Shown: positions 16,659 through 25,672 of the stretch, piece by piece
Layout: every line of letters starts with the position of its first letter
How positions within the stretch are numbered: position 1 is the stretch's first letter
Source: Candidatus Odyssella thessalonicensis L13
Lineage (GTDB): Bacteria; Pseudomonadota; Alphaproteobacteria; Paracaedibacterales; Paracaedibacteraceae
Assembly: GCF_000190415.1 (NCBI RefSeq)
Contig: NZ_AEWF01000004.1
Coordinates: forward strand, 124,001-188,000
DNA: 64,000 nucleotides
Direction of reading: 5' to 3'
The notes under the pieces: generated by a model
The model's database searches: none
What the model was told of the DNA's origin: nothing
What the model saw: the letters and a program-made list of their open reading frames with translations, nothing else
Position numbers and translations under genes: made by a program

Positions 16659-17936
16659 TTAGGATATATAATCTATAACCTTTACATATGCTGAGCGCAA
16701 CTGTTCTGGGGTAACGCAGTAAGGGGGTAATGTATAAACGGTTGCTCCTAAAGGTCGGATATTTAAGCCGTTCTCAATAACAGTACGCTTAAACTTTTGC
16801 AATTGCTCTGGGTTAAAATTGCGCAGATTAAAGGCTAATATAGTTCCTTGTTGGCGGCATTTTTCAACACAGGGTACTGCCGATAAGGCCTCAGCCCAGT
16901 GCGCTTGAGCTTGGCTTAGGGTATTAATCTTGCTTAAAGTTTGTTCCTGCTTAAATAAGTCCCAGCTCGCAAGCGCCGCCGCACACGCCAAAGGATTAGC
17001 GGTATACGAGTGGCCATGAGTGAGAGCTTTTGCATAACTTGTCCCCAAGAATGCCTCATAAATTTGATTGGTACATAGGGTAACGGCCAAGGGTAAGAAT
17101 CCACCCGTAATGCCTTTTGAGAGACACAAGAAGTCAGGATAATGTCCATTCAAGGTGTCACAAGCTAACATTTGGCCGGTGCGACCAAAGCCAGTCATAA
17201 TTTCATCGGCTATGGTCAAAACTCCGACCTGTCGGCAGCGTTTTACCACGGTTTCAATAAAGCGAGGGCGACACATATGCATCCCGCTGGCCCCTTGGAT
17301 CAAAGGTTCAAAGATAATCGCTGCCGTGCCCTGAGCATGGTCCTCTAAATACCTTTCTAGGCTTTGGATGGCTGCGGCTTCTTTCTCGTCGACGCTATCA
17401 TCATTTATCCATGTGGCGGGGTAGGGGAGAAAGGTTACTTCAAGTAATAAATCAAAAAACGGATCATAGTAACCTGAGGTCTTGCCTACAGCCATGGCCC
17501 CAAACGTATCGCCATGATAAGCGCCAGTAAAGGCAACAAATTTAGCCCGTTTTTGTCCCTGATTAAGCCAAAATTGATAGGCCATTTTTAAGGCGACTTC
17601 GATGGCGGTTGAGCCATTGTCTGTATAAAAGACTTTATCATAACTAGGGGCAATTTGAAGCAAACACTCGGCTAAGTTGATCGCAGGTTCATGGGTAAAA
17701 CCGGCAAACATGACGTGTTCGAGGCGTTGAGCCTGTTCGGCAATGGCTTTGGCGATATAAGGATGGGCATGACCGTGAAGATTAACCCACCAGGATGAAA
17801 TAAGGTCTAGATACTCTTTGCCATTTTCATCAACCAAATAAGCACCGCGCGCCTGAGTAATAACAATCGGGGCATCAGCGGTATAATGTTGGGTGAATGG
17901 ATGCCAGATGCAATGCTGATCTTTGGTTGCTAGCAT
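16659..17936 (-). CDS. bioA: Adenosylmethionine-8-amino-7-oxononanoate aminotransferase BioA
   Basis: This 425-residue class III PLP aminotransferase converts KAPA to DAPA in biotin synthesis using S-adenosylmethionine as amino donor. BioA-type features are the SSWWVNLHGH segment (W49, W50) near the substrate pocket, ADEIMTGFGRTG with the PLP aspartate D244, and the lysine in LSKGITGG (K274). Its ATG lies seven bases inside the end of bioD, so the two genes are translated together. No bioB, bioF, bioC or bioH is present in this window. These must lie elsewhere, or the cell must import a precursor. Confidence 0.95.
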   Translation of the reverse strand: MLATKDQHCIWHPFTQHYTADAPIVITQARGAYLVDENGKEYLDLISSWWVNLHGHAHPYIAKAIAEQAQRLEHVMFAGFTHEPAINLAECLLQIAPSYDKVFYTDNGSTAIEVALKMAYQFWLNQGQKRAKFVAFTGAYHGDTFGAMAVGKTSGYYDPFFDLLLEVTFLPYPATWINDDSVDEKEAAAIQSLERYLEDHAQGTAAIIFEPLIQGASGMHMCRPRFIETVVKRCRQVGVLTIADEIMTGFGRTGQMLACDTLNGHYPDFLCLSKGITGGFLPLAVTLCTNQIYEAFLGTSYAKALTHGHSYTANPLACAAALASWDLFKQEQTLSKINTLSQAQAHWAEALSAVPCVEKCRQQGTILAFNLRNFNPEQLQKFKRTVIENGLNIRPLGATVYTLPPYCVTPEQLRSAYVKVIDYIS

Positions 17937-18550
17937 AACTTTCTCTTTGGTTGGATGGTGGTAAGTTGGGATGAGTTTAAGGGGGAGAGAAATGGGAGAT
18001 GAGCGATAATATGGGTGCCGCTATAGTATTCAAGCGAAAAAAGATTTTCCGGGTTATCTTTCCCCACTGCGATAATTCCCATTATGGGAATGGCTCTATT
18101 GGTTAAGGCTTCAACACTTAACAGGGTATGGTTCAATGTTCCCAAGCTGGTACGAGCCACTAAAATAACTGGAACTTTAAGAGCTTGAATGAGATCAATC
18201 ATTAACTGATTAGCATTCAAAGGCACCATTAGACCGCCCGCACCTTCAATGATTAAGCGATTTTTATTCGGCAGAGCCTTATACGTTGCCAAGATATACT
18301 CAATATCAATGGTAATATCTTCTAACTTGGCTGCTTGATGAGGAGACAAGGGCGCTCTAAGTTCATAACAGCTCGCGATAATACTTTCCTCAGGACAGCT
18401 CGATAAGTTTTTAACTGTGTCACAATCACGTCCGTCCAAGGTGCCTGATTGGATGGGTTTCCAATAGGTTGCTTTAAGCTGGTTAACCAGCCAAGCAGAT
18501 GCCACTGTTTTCCCCACATTGGTGTCAGTGCCGGTAATAAAATAAGTCAT
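17930..18550 (-). CDS. bioD: Dethiobiotin synthetase BioD
   Basis: This 206-residue ATP-dependent carboxylase closes the ureido ring of dethiobiotin from DAPA and CO2. The P-loop GTDTNVGKT is at 7-15, KPIQSG at about 32-37 and the second-subunit motif IEGAGGLMVPL near 103-113. The length is a little short of the E. coli enzyme, but all core motifs are present. It is the first gene of the minus-strand run bioD-bioA-aminotransferase-HAD. Confidence 0.94.
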   Translation of the reverse strand: MTYFITGTDTNVGKTVASAWLVNQLKATYWKPIQSGTLDGRDCDTVKNLSSCPEESIIASCYELRAPLSPHQAAKLEDITIDIEYILATYKALPNKNRLIIEGAGGLMVPLNANQLMIDLIQALKVPVILVARTSLGTLNHTLLSVEALTNRAIPIMGIIAVGKDNPENLFSLEYYSGTHIIAHLPFLSPLNSSQLTTIQPKRKLC

Positions 18551-18644
18551 CGTTTAGCGGAAACAAAGTTACAGTTATTGCCTCAATATATACTCTATTT
18601 CCATTCAGCTTGGTAACCAGATTATCTGATATCCATAAAAAAGA

Positions 18645-19862
18645 TCACCACCATCCGCCCCAGGACGTCGTCGATTTTGTTGAGGGAGTGCTGGTCGACG
18701 AAGAAACAGGCTGCCCATTCTGATCTGCTAGTGCACTCCAGCCTAATAAACTTGTAAAGGTACTAACACCCTCAGAGAAATTATTATCCACACGTTTAAA
18801 GTGATTTAATGTTTCCTCTTTAGCCACATTTAGACGGCTACTGTTAACTGCATTATCATAAAGGAAATCAAATAAGATGGGATAGCTGCGGGTGAATTGA
18901 CTAAACTTTTCCTTCGTTCCCGAATCTCGGGCTCCAAGCCAGTGTAAGCTCTGGGTAAGAGCAGAGCGGTTATGTTCGTACCAGTATTTAAAAAAGCTGC
19001 AGCTTTCGATAAAGAAATTAATTAAATGGCATTCTAAGTTTTTTTGTAAGGCTCGGCGCAAATTATGGCTTCTAAAGTCGTTTAAGAATAAATCATTAAA
19101 ACGCAGCAAATGTATTTGTAGATTGGTGGTAAAAATGAGCGATTTCTTTTGCCATATTTCCTGCGAGTCTTCGGTTTTAGGTTGGCAATATTTATAGAGC
19201 AATCCGGCGATTGTCGAAGAGTAATAACTAAAAATGAGATGAGAGATATTATCAGAGATATTCTTAAGAGTTTTATTAATTGTCTGAAGATTCCGTTTGT
19301 GGCGCGTTGTTACTTCTTGAGTGTCAGTTAAGATGGAAAAACTAATAGCACTCTTTTCAAGTAACGCATTTTTTAGATCGCCTTCAAATGCCTCTAAACT
19401 TAAATTGATAAGATCTTCAATGGTGCTTAAGTGATCAATGAAGGTCATACTGTTAATATCGAGCTCATGCTCATCAACACCCTGGTTCTGCATGATAAAG
19501 TGCACTAAGCTATTCGTATTAAATTTGCGACGGGCCTCACTTTCTTCTTGAAGCTGTTTAAAGGTTTCGCCAATACGTTCAGTATACTCATCCTCGGAAT
19601 CAGAATAATCACTACTGGCAGCCCCCGACGTATCATAAGCTTGCAAAGCAAGGCTATAATCACTGTTTTTTCTCACCTCTTCTAAGTGATAAAGACTGGT
19701 GGAGGGGGGAAGGGAGCCATAGGAAGTTCTCGTCTTTTTCTCAAAGTCCCTTGTCAATTCATGAATTGATGGTGGTTCTGTACCCGCTACCAAGAAAGGA
19801 AAAACAATAAATCCAGGGCTAAATCGTAACATTATTCCAAACATAGGGCCTCCATCTTTCAT
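18645..19862 (-). CDS. Secreted orphan protein, helical (405 aa)
   Basis: No family is recognised. The reading frame starts at ATG 19862, but an ATG at 19844 (residue 7) has a much better GGAGG Shine-Dalgarno sequence and leaves a cleaner signal peptide (hydrophobic to about residue 26, FPFLVAG). After a Ser-rich stretch with acidic residues (75-95) the protein is mostly amphipathic helix (110-365), with no enzyme motif. It ends in a Ser/Thr-rich tail closing with WGGWW. It is divergent from xerC and resembles the other exported orphans of the window in layout only. Confidence 0.65.
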   Translation of the reverse strand: MKDGGPMFGIMLRFSPGFIVFPFLVAGTEPPSIHELTRDFEKKTRTSYGSLPPSTSLYHLEEVRKNSDYSLALQAYDTSGAASSDYSDSEDEYTERIGETFKQLQEESEARRKFNTNSLVHFIMQNQGVDEHELDINSMTFIDHLSTIEDLINLSLEAFEGDLKNALLEKSAISFSILTDTQEVTTRHKRNLQTINKTLKNISDNISHLIFSYYSSTIAGLLYKYCQPKTEDSQEIWQKKSLIFTTNLQIHLLRFNDLFLNDFRSHNLRRALQKNLECHLINFFIESCSFFKYWYEHNRSALTQSLHWLGARDSGTKEKFSQFTRSYPILFDFLYDNAVNSSRLNVAKEETLNHFKRVDNNFSEGVSTFTSLLGWSALADQNGQPVSSSTSTPSTKSTTSWGGWW

Positions 19863-19982
19863 TTTATTCCTGATCTTATCAAGAATAAGTAAAAAAATGA
19901 TGAAATCAAAGAATTTAGTAAAACTGTATAAATTTTACCCGCCTTTACACCTGCTGTCGTTATGGTAACATGCGATTAAATA

Positions 19983-20921
19983 ATGAAAAAGCAGAGCAAT
20001 TTTATGAGCGATTTTGTTAACCATTGGATTGATTACCTGGCATCCATAAAACGATATTCTCCTCATACCATTAATGGATACCGTCAAGATTTGCAGCAAT
20101 TCCTTAGCTTTCTTCAGCAGCACCAAGGGGACCAGATAGATGCTGATGCCCTTAAACAGTTAACCTTAAAAGATATAAGGTCTTGGCTATCTGACCGGTT
20201 GCATCGAGGATTTTCACCCCGTTCCACAGCTCGCGCCGTTTCAAGCTGCCGCAGCTTTTTCAAATTTCTTATGCGTCATCAGGGCATCACAGTATCGATT
20301 CTGGAACAAATTGATTCCCCACGCTTAAAGCAGAGTCTGCCGCGTCCCTTGTCGCTGGATCAGGCCGCAAAGTTGGTGGCGACGATAGAACACCATGCGC
20401 TTGATGCGTGGATAGGATTGAGAGATTGTGCCCTGTTCACCGTGCTGTATGCCACGGGGATGCGCATTAGTGAAGCCTTAGCGCTTAAAGGGGATATTGT
20501 TAACGCCAAGGACCATATTACGGTTGTTGGTAAGGGCAATAAAATGCGTACAATTCCCTTGATTGAAGCCGCACAGGAAGCCATTGCCAATTATATTAAG
20601 GCTTGCCCTTATCCTATTACTGCCACAACACCTCTATTTTTAGGCGCCCGTGGTAAAACCTTAAATGCAGCCGTTGCCCAGTTAGCTTTGCGCCGTTATC
20701 GGCAAAGTGTGGGCTTGCCTGACTTTGTCACCCCCCATGCTTTGCGGCATTCCTGCGCCACCCATTTAATGCAAGAGAGTGCGGATTTAAGGGCCATTCA
20801 AGAATTACTGGGGCATGCCAGCTTGTCGTCCACTCAGATCTATACAAAAGTAGACCAACGTCATTTAATGCAATCCTTTATTAAGGCTCATCCCCGTAGT
20901 AAATCTGAAGCGGACAGATAA
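19983..20921 (+). CDS. xerC: Tyrosine recombinase XerC
   Basis: This 312-residue site-specific recombinase resolves chromosome dimers at dif together with XerD. A SAM-like N-terminal core-binding domain (about 8-100) is followed by the catalytic domain, with R161 (GMRISEAL), K185, H252 and R255 (HALRHS), H278 (LLGHASLSSTQIY) and the nucleophile Y287. All catalytic residues are present. XerC is preferred over XerD from the LSSTQIYTKVD ending; a plain phage integrase is unlikely given the length and lack of a nearby att site. An in-frame ATG at 20004 is an alternative start. The gene converges on the M48 protease gene with 17 bases between. Confidence 0.92.
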   Translation: MKKQSNFMSDFVNHWIDYLASIKRYSPHTINGYRQDLQQFLSFLQQHQGDQIDADALKQLTLKDIRSWLSDRLHRGFSPRSTARAVSSCRSFFKFLMRHQGITVSILEQIDSPRLKQSLPRPLSLDQAAKLVATIEHHALDAWIGLRDCALFTVLYATGMRISEALALKGDIVNAKDHITVVGKGNKMRTIPLIEAAQEAIANYIKACPYPITATTPLFLGARGKTLNAAVAQLALRRYRQSVGLPDFVTPHALRHSCATHLMQESADLRAIQELLGHASLSSTQIYTKVDQRHLMQSFIKAHPRSKSEADR

Positions 20922-20938
20922 GAGGTAGGTGTTAAGGA

Positions 20939-22270
20939 TTAGCGTTTATTCTTCACAATATCTTGCTGGAGATCTAACGCACGTTGGTAGCCTGGGGACC
21001 CTTTAGGAAGTTTTTTTATAGCTTGCTCGACCTTGGCGCGAGCAAAGTCTTCATCGCCCTTAGAAAAAGCTTCCTCGGCCATGGCCAAAGCCGCTAAGCC
21101 CATATTGTTGCTTTTACCTTCGGCAACGGCTAAGAGTCGCCACGCAAAGGAATTATCTGGATCCTTCTGGGTGATGGGTAAAAGCAGGGCTTTGGCTCGG
21201 GCTTCTTTATTTGATTGCTTAGACTCAAGAATGGCATGCGCCAGCATGACCTTTAAATACTTAGCACGCGGCCGTTTTTGTGAAGCCTTTTCTAAAACTG
21301 CAATTGCTTCATCAATTTTACCAGTATCAAATAAGATTTGTCCTTTCATCTCATAATACCAACCGCTATCTGTTGCCTTGATTAAATTGTCTAAGTCCAC
21401 TAAAGCTTCTGTATAACGTCCCAAACGATAAAGAGCAATCGCCTTAGCGTATTGGCGACCTTCGGGTGAAAGTTTTTTGTTATCTAATTGCTTTAATAAC
21501 GTTCGAGGTGGATCAAAGAAGCCAATAACCTTACCGCGCAAGCGTTGAAAGTTAGCTTCTATTGTGGCAGAAGGGCCAGGAGCAGGTACTTTAGAGATAT
21601 GATCTTGAACGGCTTGAATGCGGTCGCTTGTCATCGGGTGAGACAGTGCATAAGGACTAACTTGTTGAGCATACAGGGCTGTCTTTTCGTCGATCACTTT
21701 AAAAAAGTCCCGCATTCCTGCCACTCCCCAGCCCAGATGATCTAAGTATTTCATCGCGGCTTGGTCAGCGGAAGATTCTTGGGTGCGGCTAAACTTAAGC
21801 ATGCTTCTTTCAAAAGCATGACCTCCGCCATACATACCTGCGGCGAGAAGCGAAGGATTGCCTGTCGCCAAGGCCAACGCTCCGCCAAGAATAAGGGCTG
21901 TGCCTGCCGGAATTAATGCTTCTGTCATGGCTTGATCCAGGCGGGAGACATGTCCGCCCGCAATGTGCCCAACTTCATGGGCGAGCACTCCTAACAGCTG
22001 AGAAGCGTTTTCACAGCGCACAATTAAGCCGGTTTGGATAATAATCACTCCGCCCGTGGTAGCAGCAGCATTAATTTCAGGATTGACGACCAGGTAGACT
22101 TTAGGCTTATGGTCTTTTAAGCCAGCAACTTTAAAAAGTTGACTTATCCAGTCGGTGAGATGTTCTTCCACTTCATCGTCAACAATAACCGAGTTCTGTT
22201 TAAACTCAATCACAGCATGGGCTAAACTGTGTCCTAAGAAAACTATAATAAGAAGGAGTCGTAGCAGCAT
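20939..22270 (-). CDS. Periplasmic M48 metalloprotease with TPRs (BepA-like)
   Basis: This 443-residue protein has a signal peptide ending SLAHA (residue 19). The zinc site is HEVGH at 98-102, with the third ligand probably E165 in QESSADQAAMKYL. From about residue 250 onward TPR-like helix pairs follow (for example GQILFDTGKIDEAIAVLEKA). This is the layout of BepA/YfgC, which degrades or matures stalled outer-membrane proteins such as LptD. The family knowledge fits a periplasmic quality-control role. The gene stands alone between xerC and the flagellar operon. Confidence 0.9.
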   Translation of the reverse strand: MLLRLLLIIVFLGHSLAHAVIEFKQNSVIVDDEVEEHLTDWISQLFKVAGLKDHKPKVYLVVNPEINAAATTGGVIIIQTGLIVRCENASQLLGVLAHEVGHIAGGHVSRLDQAMTEALIPAGTALILGGALALATGNPSLLAAGMYGGGHAFERSMLKFSRTQESSADQAAMKYLDHLGWGVAGMRDFFKVIDEKTALYAQQVSPYALSHPMTSDRIQAVQDHISKVPAPGPSATIEANFQRLRGKVIGFFDPPRTLLKQLDNKKLSPEGRQYAKAIALYRLGRYTEALVDLDNLIKATDSGWYYEMKGQILFDTGKIDEAIAVLEKASQKRPRAKYLKVMLAHAILESKQSNKEARAKALLLPITQKDPDNSFAWRLLAVAEGKSNNMGLAALAMAEEAFSKGDEDFARAKVEQAIKKLPKGSPGYQRALDLQQDIVKNKR

Positions 22271-22389
22271 AAATATAATTTTCCGCGATAATTATTCATC
22301 TAATGATGACATAGTTATAGGAATTAAACAAATTTCTTCAAGTTAATAGAATAGCTTATTTTATACTTAAGGAGGTCAAGCTCCTCATT

Positions 22390-22409
22390 ATCCTCTAAAA
22401 TCAGAGGAT
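22390..22409. terminator. Second hairpin in the flgH-M48 gap
   Basis: ATCCTCT (22390-22396) pairs with AGAGGAT (22403-22409) around a 6-base loop. On the plus strand it is followed after some bases by TATTTTT. Its role is unclear, since no plus-strand gene ends here. Confidence 0.25.
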
Positions 22410-22460
22410 CTTGGCTATTTTTAAGGGTAGCGGGACGTTTATTGGGTAAGCAGCGAATAA

Positions 22461-22485
22461 GATAAGGGAAATTAATTCCCTTATC
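22461..22485 (-). terminator. Hairpin after flgH
   Basis: GATAAGGGAA (22461-22470) and TTCCCTTATC (22476-22485) form a perfect 10-bp stem with a 5-base loop. It lies six bases beyond the flgH stop. On the minus strand it runs into TTATTCG, a weak U tail. It probably ends the flgFGAH transcript. Confidence 0.5.
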
Positions 22486-22491
22486 CATATC

Positions 22492-23241
22492 TTAAAATGG
22501 AGAAAGCTTATTGAGTGCTTCTGCGCCCCAAGGAACTTCATTGTAATCGCTGATCTGGCCAACTGTGGAGCGAGCAATGCGTGCTTCAGCAATTTTTGAG
22601 TAGTCAATGGTATTGCTCGAAGAGATATCTTCACGCCGCACAATACCTTTCAGGTCAATTACTGCCATTTCACCACGATCTCGCACTTCTTGGCGCCCTT
22701 GGATAACCAAATTTCCATTAGGCAAGACTTCGATAATTGAAGCTGCTATTTTAAGGATGAGCTTATTATCATATTGAGTTGTGGTCTTTGTCTTGATAAC
22801 GGGACGGAATTGATAATCAATTAACGAACTCTTATCTACGTTCGCAGGAAATATTTTTTTCAATTTATTTTCATGGCCGAAAACATTTCCTAAGCTTCCT
22901 ATATTTTGGTGCACATCCCGATCACCTTCAACCTTAGCATCTAAGGACGACTTGTGATTAATATTAACATTAACAGTTAAAATATCACCTACCCTTGCCG
23001 CCCGCTGATCCTTAAAAAAGGCGCGCGATCCTGTTTGCCATAAGGAGCTACTATTTTGCGGTTGTGCTTCGGGCAGAGGCATCGGCATTGTAACAGGTTT
23101 ATAATCGGCCATCAGCGAGGGATTTTGAACTTGGCTCAGTTGCGGCGGTTCCCCGACACCTGATAACCGTTCCGCTAGATTGCAGCCGCTCAGGCTCAAG
23201 GTAACAGTTGCGAGAAGGAGAAGATTATAGGCTCTCATCAT
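22492..23241 (-). CDS. flgH: Flagellar L-ring lipoprotein FlgH
   Basis: This 249-residue outer-membrane lipoprotein forms the L-ring bushing of the flagellar basal body. The lipobox LSLSGC places the lipidated Cys at residue 20. The conserved core includes SRAFFKDQRAARVGDILTV (about 71-89) and NLVIQGRQEVRDRGE near 174. The ATG overlaps the flgA stop by one base. It is the last gene of the minus-strand flgF-flgG-flgA-flgH run. The P-ring gene flgI, its usual partner, is not in the window. Confidence 0.94.
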   Translation of the reverse strand: MMRAYNLLLLATVTLSLSGCNLAERLSGVGEPPQLSQVQNPSLMADYKPVTMPMPLPEAQPQNSSSLWQTGSRAFFKDQRAARVGDILTVNVNINHKSSLDAKVEGDRDVHQNIGSLGNVFGHENKLKKIFPANVDKSSLIDYQFRPVIKTKTTTQYDNKLILKIAASIIEVLPNGNLVIQGRQEVRDRGEMAVIDLKGIVRREDISSSNTIDYSKIAEARIARSTVGQISDYNEVPWGAEALNKLSPF

Positions 23242-23942
23242 TAAAATTCCACAGGTCTAATTTCAGCTTTATTGGGACCAAGAACACGGGCCTGAATGAC
23301 CTTGTTATTCTTGCCGATTTTAAAACGGGCAACTTCTCCAGAAGCGGCATCTCTTTCGGCAGTAGCCGTGGTCGTCAACAGCATGTTCTCGGTTCGGTAT
23401 GCTATTGTCACGGGATCGCCCCGTTTGATAACGATCGGCGCTCTTACATCATAGCGACTGACGGGCAGCCCTGGCTGTAAAATCCGATTTTTAGCAGTCT
23501 GTCCGATAATGTCTTCTTTTTTGAGAATAAAGTTCTGTGATAAACGCCCACTCGGTAATTTTTGCCAGGTAATGTCTGCCTCTTCAATGACTTCACCTGG
23601 ACCAATAGCACGGGTGAGCATTGGCACCTCTGTTAAGGGCTCCACTTTTCCAGCGATAACCTTTAAGCGAGTTTTATTGTCGGCATTGGCGATGGCCATA
23701 AGGGCTTGGAAGCTTTTTTGGTCCTGGTTAAACTGAACCTCTTCTAACACCAGCTTATCATCTTCTTGATCATGGGGAATGGAAAGCTGGTTCGACGTTA
23801 AGCTAACATCAAAGTCTCCTGAAAAGTTAACCTTATCTTGAAGGTGAACTTTTAAAGCTTTGGCAACATCTAAGGCAGAAAAAGGAGCAGGTGTTGCCCA
23901 GCCTTGAGATACCGCTAATCCAAGTGCAATAAAAACTCTCAT
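23241..23942 (-). CDS. flgA: Flagellar P-ring assembly chaperone FlgA
   Basis: This periplasmic chaperone assists FlgI P-ring assembly. A signal peptide ends near GWA. The C-terminal SAF domain carries LTRAIGPGEVIEEADI and the typical GLPVSRYDVRAPIVIKRGDPV stretch (both in the last 150 residues). The frame opens with an ATG at 23948, but AAGGAG sits only two bases before it and eight before the ATG at 23942. The latter start was therefore chosen, giving 233 residues. It lies nine bases after flgG and overlaps flgH by one base. Confidence 0.9.
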   Translation of the reverse strand: MRVFIALGLAVSQGWATPAPFSALDVAKALKVHLQDKVNFSGDFDVSLTSNQLSIPHDQEDDKLVLEEVQFNQDQKSFQALMAIANADNKTRLKVIAGKVEPLTEVPMLTRAIGPGEVIEEADITWQKLPSGRLSQNFILKKEDIIGQTAKNRILQPGLPVSRYDVRAPIVIKRGDPVTIAYRTENMLLTTTATAERDAASGEVARFKIGKNNKVIQARVLGPNKAEIRPVEF

Positions 23943-23957
23943 TACCATATCTCCTTA

Positions 23958-24758
23958 TTAATTAATCATACGAATGCTGGCATCAAACATTGCATCGCTG
24001 GTGGTGATCACTTTTGTTAACTGCTCATAGGCATGTTGAATCTTAACTAAGTCAGTGATTTCTTCAACGGAGTTAACGTTGGAGCCTTCGCGATAGCCTT
24101 GCATGATTGTCCCATTTCCTTGGAGACCCGGGTTAGCTATTTGGGGGGCACCAGAGCCATTAGTTTCGGCGAAGACATTCTTACCAATAGCCCGCAGCCC
24201 ATTGGGGTTGATAAAGCGGCTTAGTTGGAGTTGTCCGATCACCTGATAAGCAGTTTGCCCCGCCGTTTTTACGGAAACAATGCCATCATTGGAAACCTGG
24301 AGATCAGTGGCATCGATCGGAATTGTGATTGCTGGCTGTAAAGCATAACCTTCAATGGTGACAAGCTGACCGGTTTGGGCGTCTTTTTGAAAGGTGGCGG
24401 TACGTGTGTAGCCTAATGTGCCGTCGGGAAGCTGGATCTGGTAAAATCCATCCCCTGTAATCGCCAAGTCCAATGCTTCGCCGGTGGAAATAAGGTCCCC
24501 TTGTTCAAAAGACCGGTAGATTCCAGCGGGCATAACACCCAAGCCAATCGGTAATCCCAAAGCAGAGAAAGTGTTATTATTAGAGGTTTGGATACCAGCT
24601 AATGCTTTATCTTGGTAGCCTAAGTCCTGCGCCACCAAATACTGACGCTTAAATCCATCAACGCCTTGAGACGCCAAGTTCTGAGATTTAACGGCGATAT
24701 TGGTTTCTTGTAAATGCAAACCTGTTTTTGCAATATTTAGTGCATGGGTTAATGACAT
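23958..24758 (-). CDS. flgG: Flagellar distal rod protein FlgG
   Basis: This 266-residue rod protein is close to the usual 260 residues. The N-terminal rod-helix motif ALNIAKTGLHLQ...NLASQGVDGFKR is at 6-38. The internal GDGFYQIQLPDGTLGYTRTA marker stands near residue 105-124, and the C-terminal rod helix has EGSNVNSVEEITDLVKIQHAYE. It is secreted by the flagellar export apparatus without a cleaved signal. GAGG lies at good spacing before the ATG. It follows flgF by 26 bases. Confidence 0.95.
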   Translation of the reverse strand: MSLTHALNIAKTGLHLQETNIAVKSQNLASQGVDGFKRQYLVAQDLGYQDKALAGIQTSNNNTFSALGLPIGLGVMPAGIYRSFEQGDLISTGEALDLAITGDGFYQIQLPDGTLGYTRTATFQKDAQTGQLVTIEGYALQPAITIPIDATDLQVSNDGIVSVKTAGQTAYQVIGQLQLSRFINPNGLRAIGKNVFAETNGSGAPQIANPGLQGNGTIMQGYREGSNVNSVEEITDLVKIQHAYEQLTKVITTSDAMFDASIRMIN

Positions 24759-24784
24759 GGTTTTACCTCAATTTAATTAAATTT

Positions 24785-25516
24785 TTACATACTAGTACTT
24801 GCTGAAACGTTAACAACATCCTTTGCAAGTGAATAACTTTCTTTAAGAATCTTTTCGGCGTGTTCATATCGCCGCTGTATTTCAATAAGTTTAATGGTTT
24901 CCTCGATGGCATTCACATTTGAATCCATTAAGAAACCTTGATAAATATCTGCATTGGCAGCAGGAATAAGGTCCTCGTTGCTAACATAATAGCCATCTTT
25001 AGTATATTGAAGACTATCTTTATTGGTGACCGTAAATAACCCAACCTTCCCAATCGCGCCGTTTTGATTGCTAATGGTGCCATTGTTACTGATGTGGACA
25101 TACTTTGATTCAAGAGGAATAACAAGTTCACTGCCGCCATCATTTAAGAGAGGCTCGCCTGTAGGGGTAATTATTTTACCTTGATTGTCTAATTGAAATT
25201 GTCCATTTTGTGTTAACTTGCCCCCCGCAATCTGAAAAAAGCCGTCCCCGGAAATTGCCAGGTCATAGGTATTACGGGTTTGTTTTAAAGCTCCTGCTGA
25301 GAAGTCCCTTTTTATATTGACGGGCGTAACATAAGAAAGATCGCCACTGGTCCCTAAATTATATTTTGCTTCACGGGACTCGGCGAAAAGTTTTTTAAAT
25401 CCGCTTGTCGTGCTATTGGCTAAATTTGACGCCGTGACATCAAGTTGTGAATGCAAGTTTTCTTGTAAGGATAAAGCAACTGTTGCTGATCGTTGTACGG
25501 GAACACTGAGAACCAT
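24785..25516 (-). CDS. flgF: Flagellar proximal rod protein FlgF
   Basis: This 243-residue rod protein is a paralogue of FlgG. It has the N-terminal heptad motif LHSQLDVTASNLANSTTSGF (21-40), the central GDGFFQIAGG (about 90) and the C-terminal MDSNVNAIEETIKLIEIQRRYE. GGAGG precedes the ATG. It is the first gene of the flgF-flgG-flgA-flgH operon, so its promoter should lie in the 156 bases upstream, before the uvrB stop. No clear sigma-28 or sigma-54 box was found there. Confidence 0.93.
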   Translation of the reverse strand: MVLSVPVQRSATVALSLQENLHSQLDVTASNLANSTTSGFKKLFAESREAKYNLGTSGDLSYVTPVNIKRDFSAGALKQTRNTYDLAISGDGFFQIAGGKLTQNGQFQLDNQGKIITPTGEPLLNDGGSELVIPLESKYVHISNNGTISNQNGAIGKVGLFTVTNKDSLQYTKDGYYVSNEDLIPAANADIYQGFLMDSNVNAIEETIKLIEIQRRYEHAEKILKESYSLAKDVVNVSASTSM

Positions 25517-25672
25517 AAGTCTGACTCCTCCATTGCTGTCATTTAAATCGTAGCAATAAGCGTGCCAAGTCTGATCAAAGCAGTCAGAAATATTAATGGG
25601 GGAGGAAGTCTTAATGAAGTGTTCTGAAATAGGGGGAATCTTTTAAGGGAAGGTAGGGCCTAGAGCGGCCCA

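Noticed and set aside
19983-20921. XerC considered as a phage or island integrase
   Set aside because: The length and catalytic pattern fit housekeeping XerC, and there is no tRNA, att repeat or phage gene nearby.
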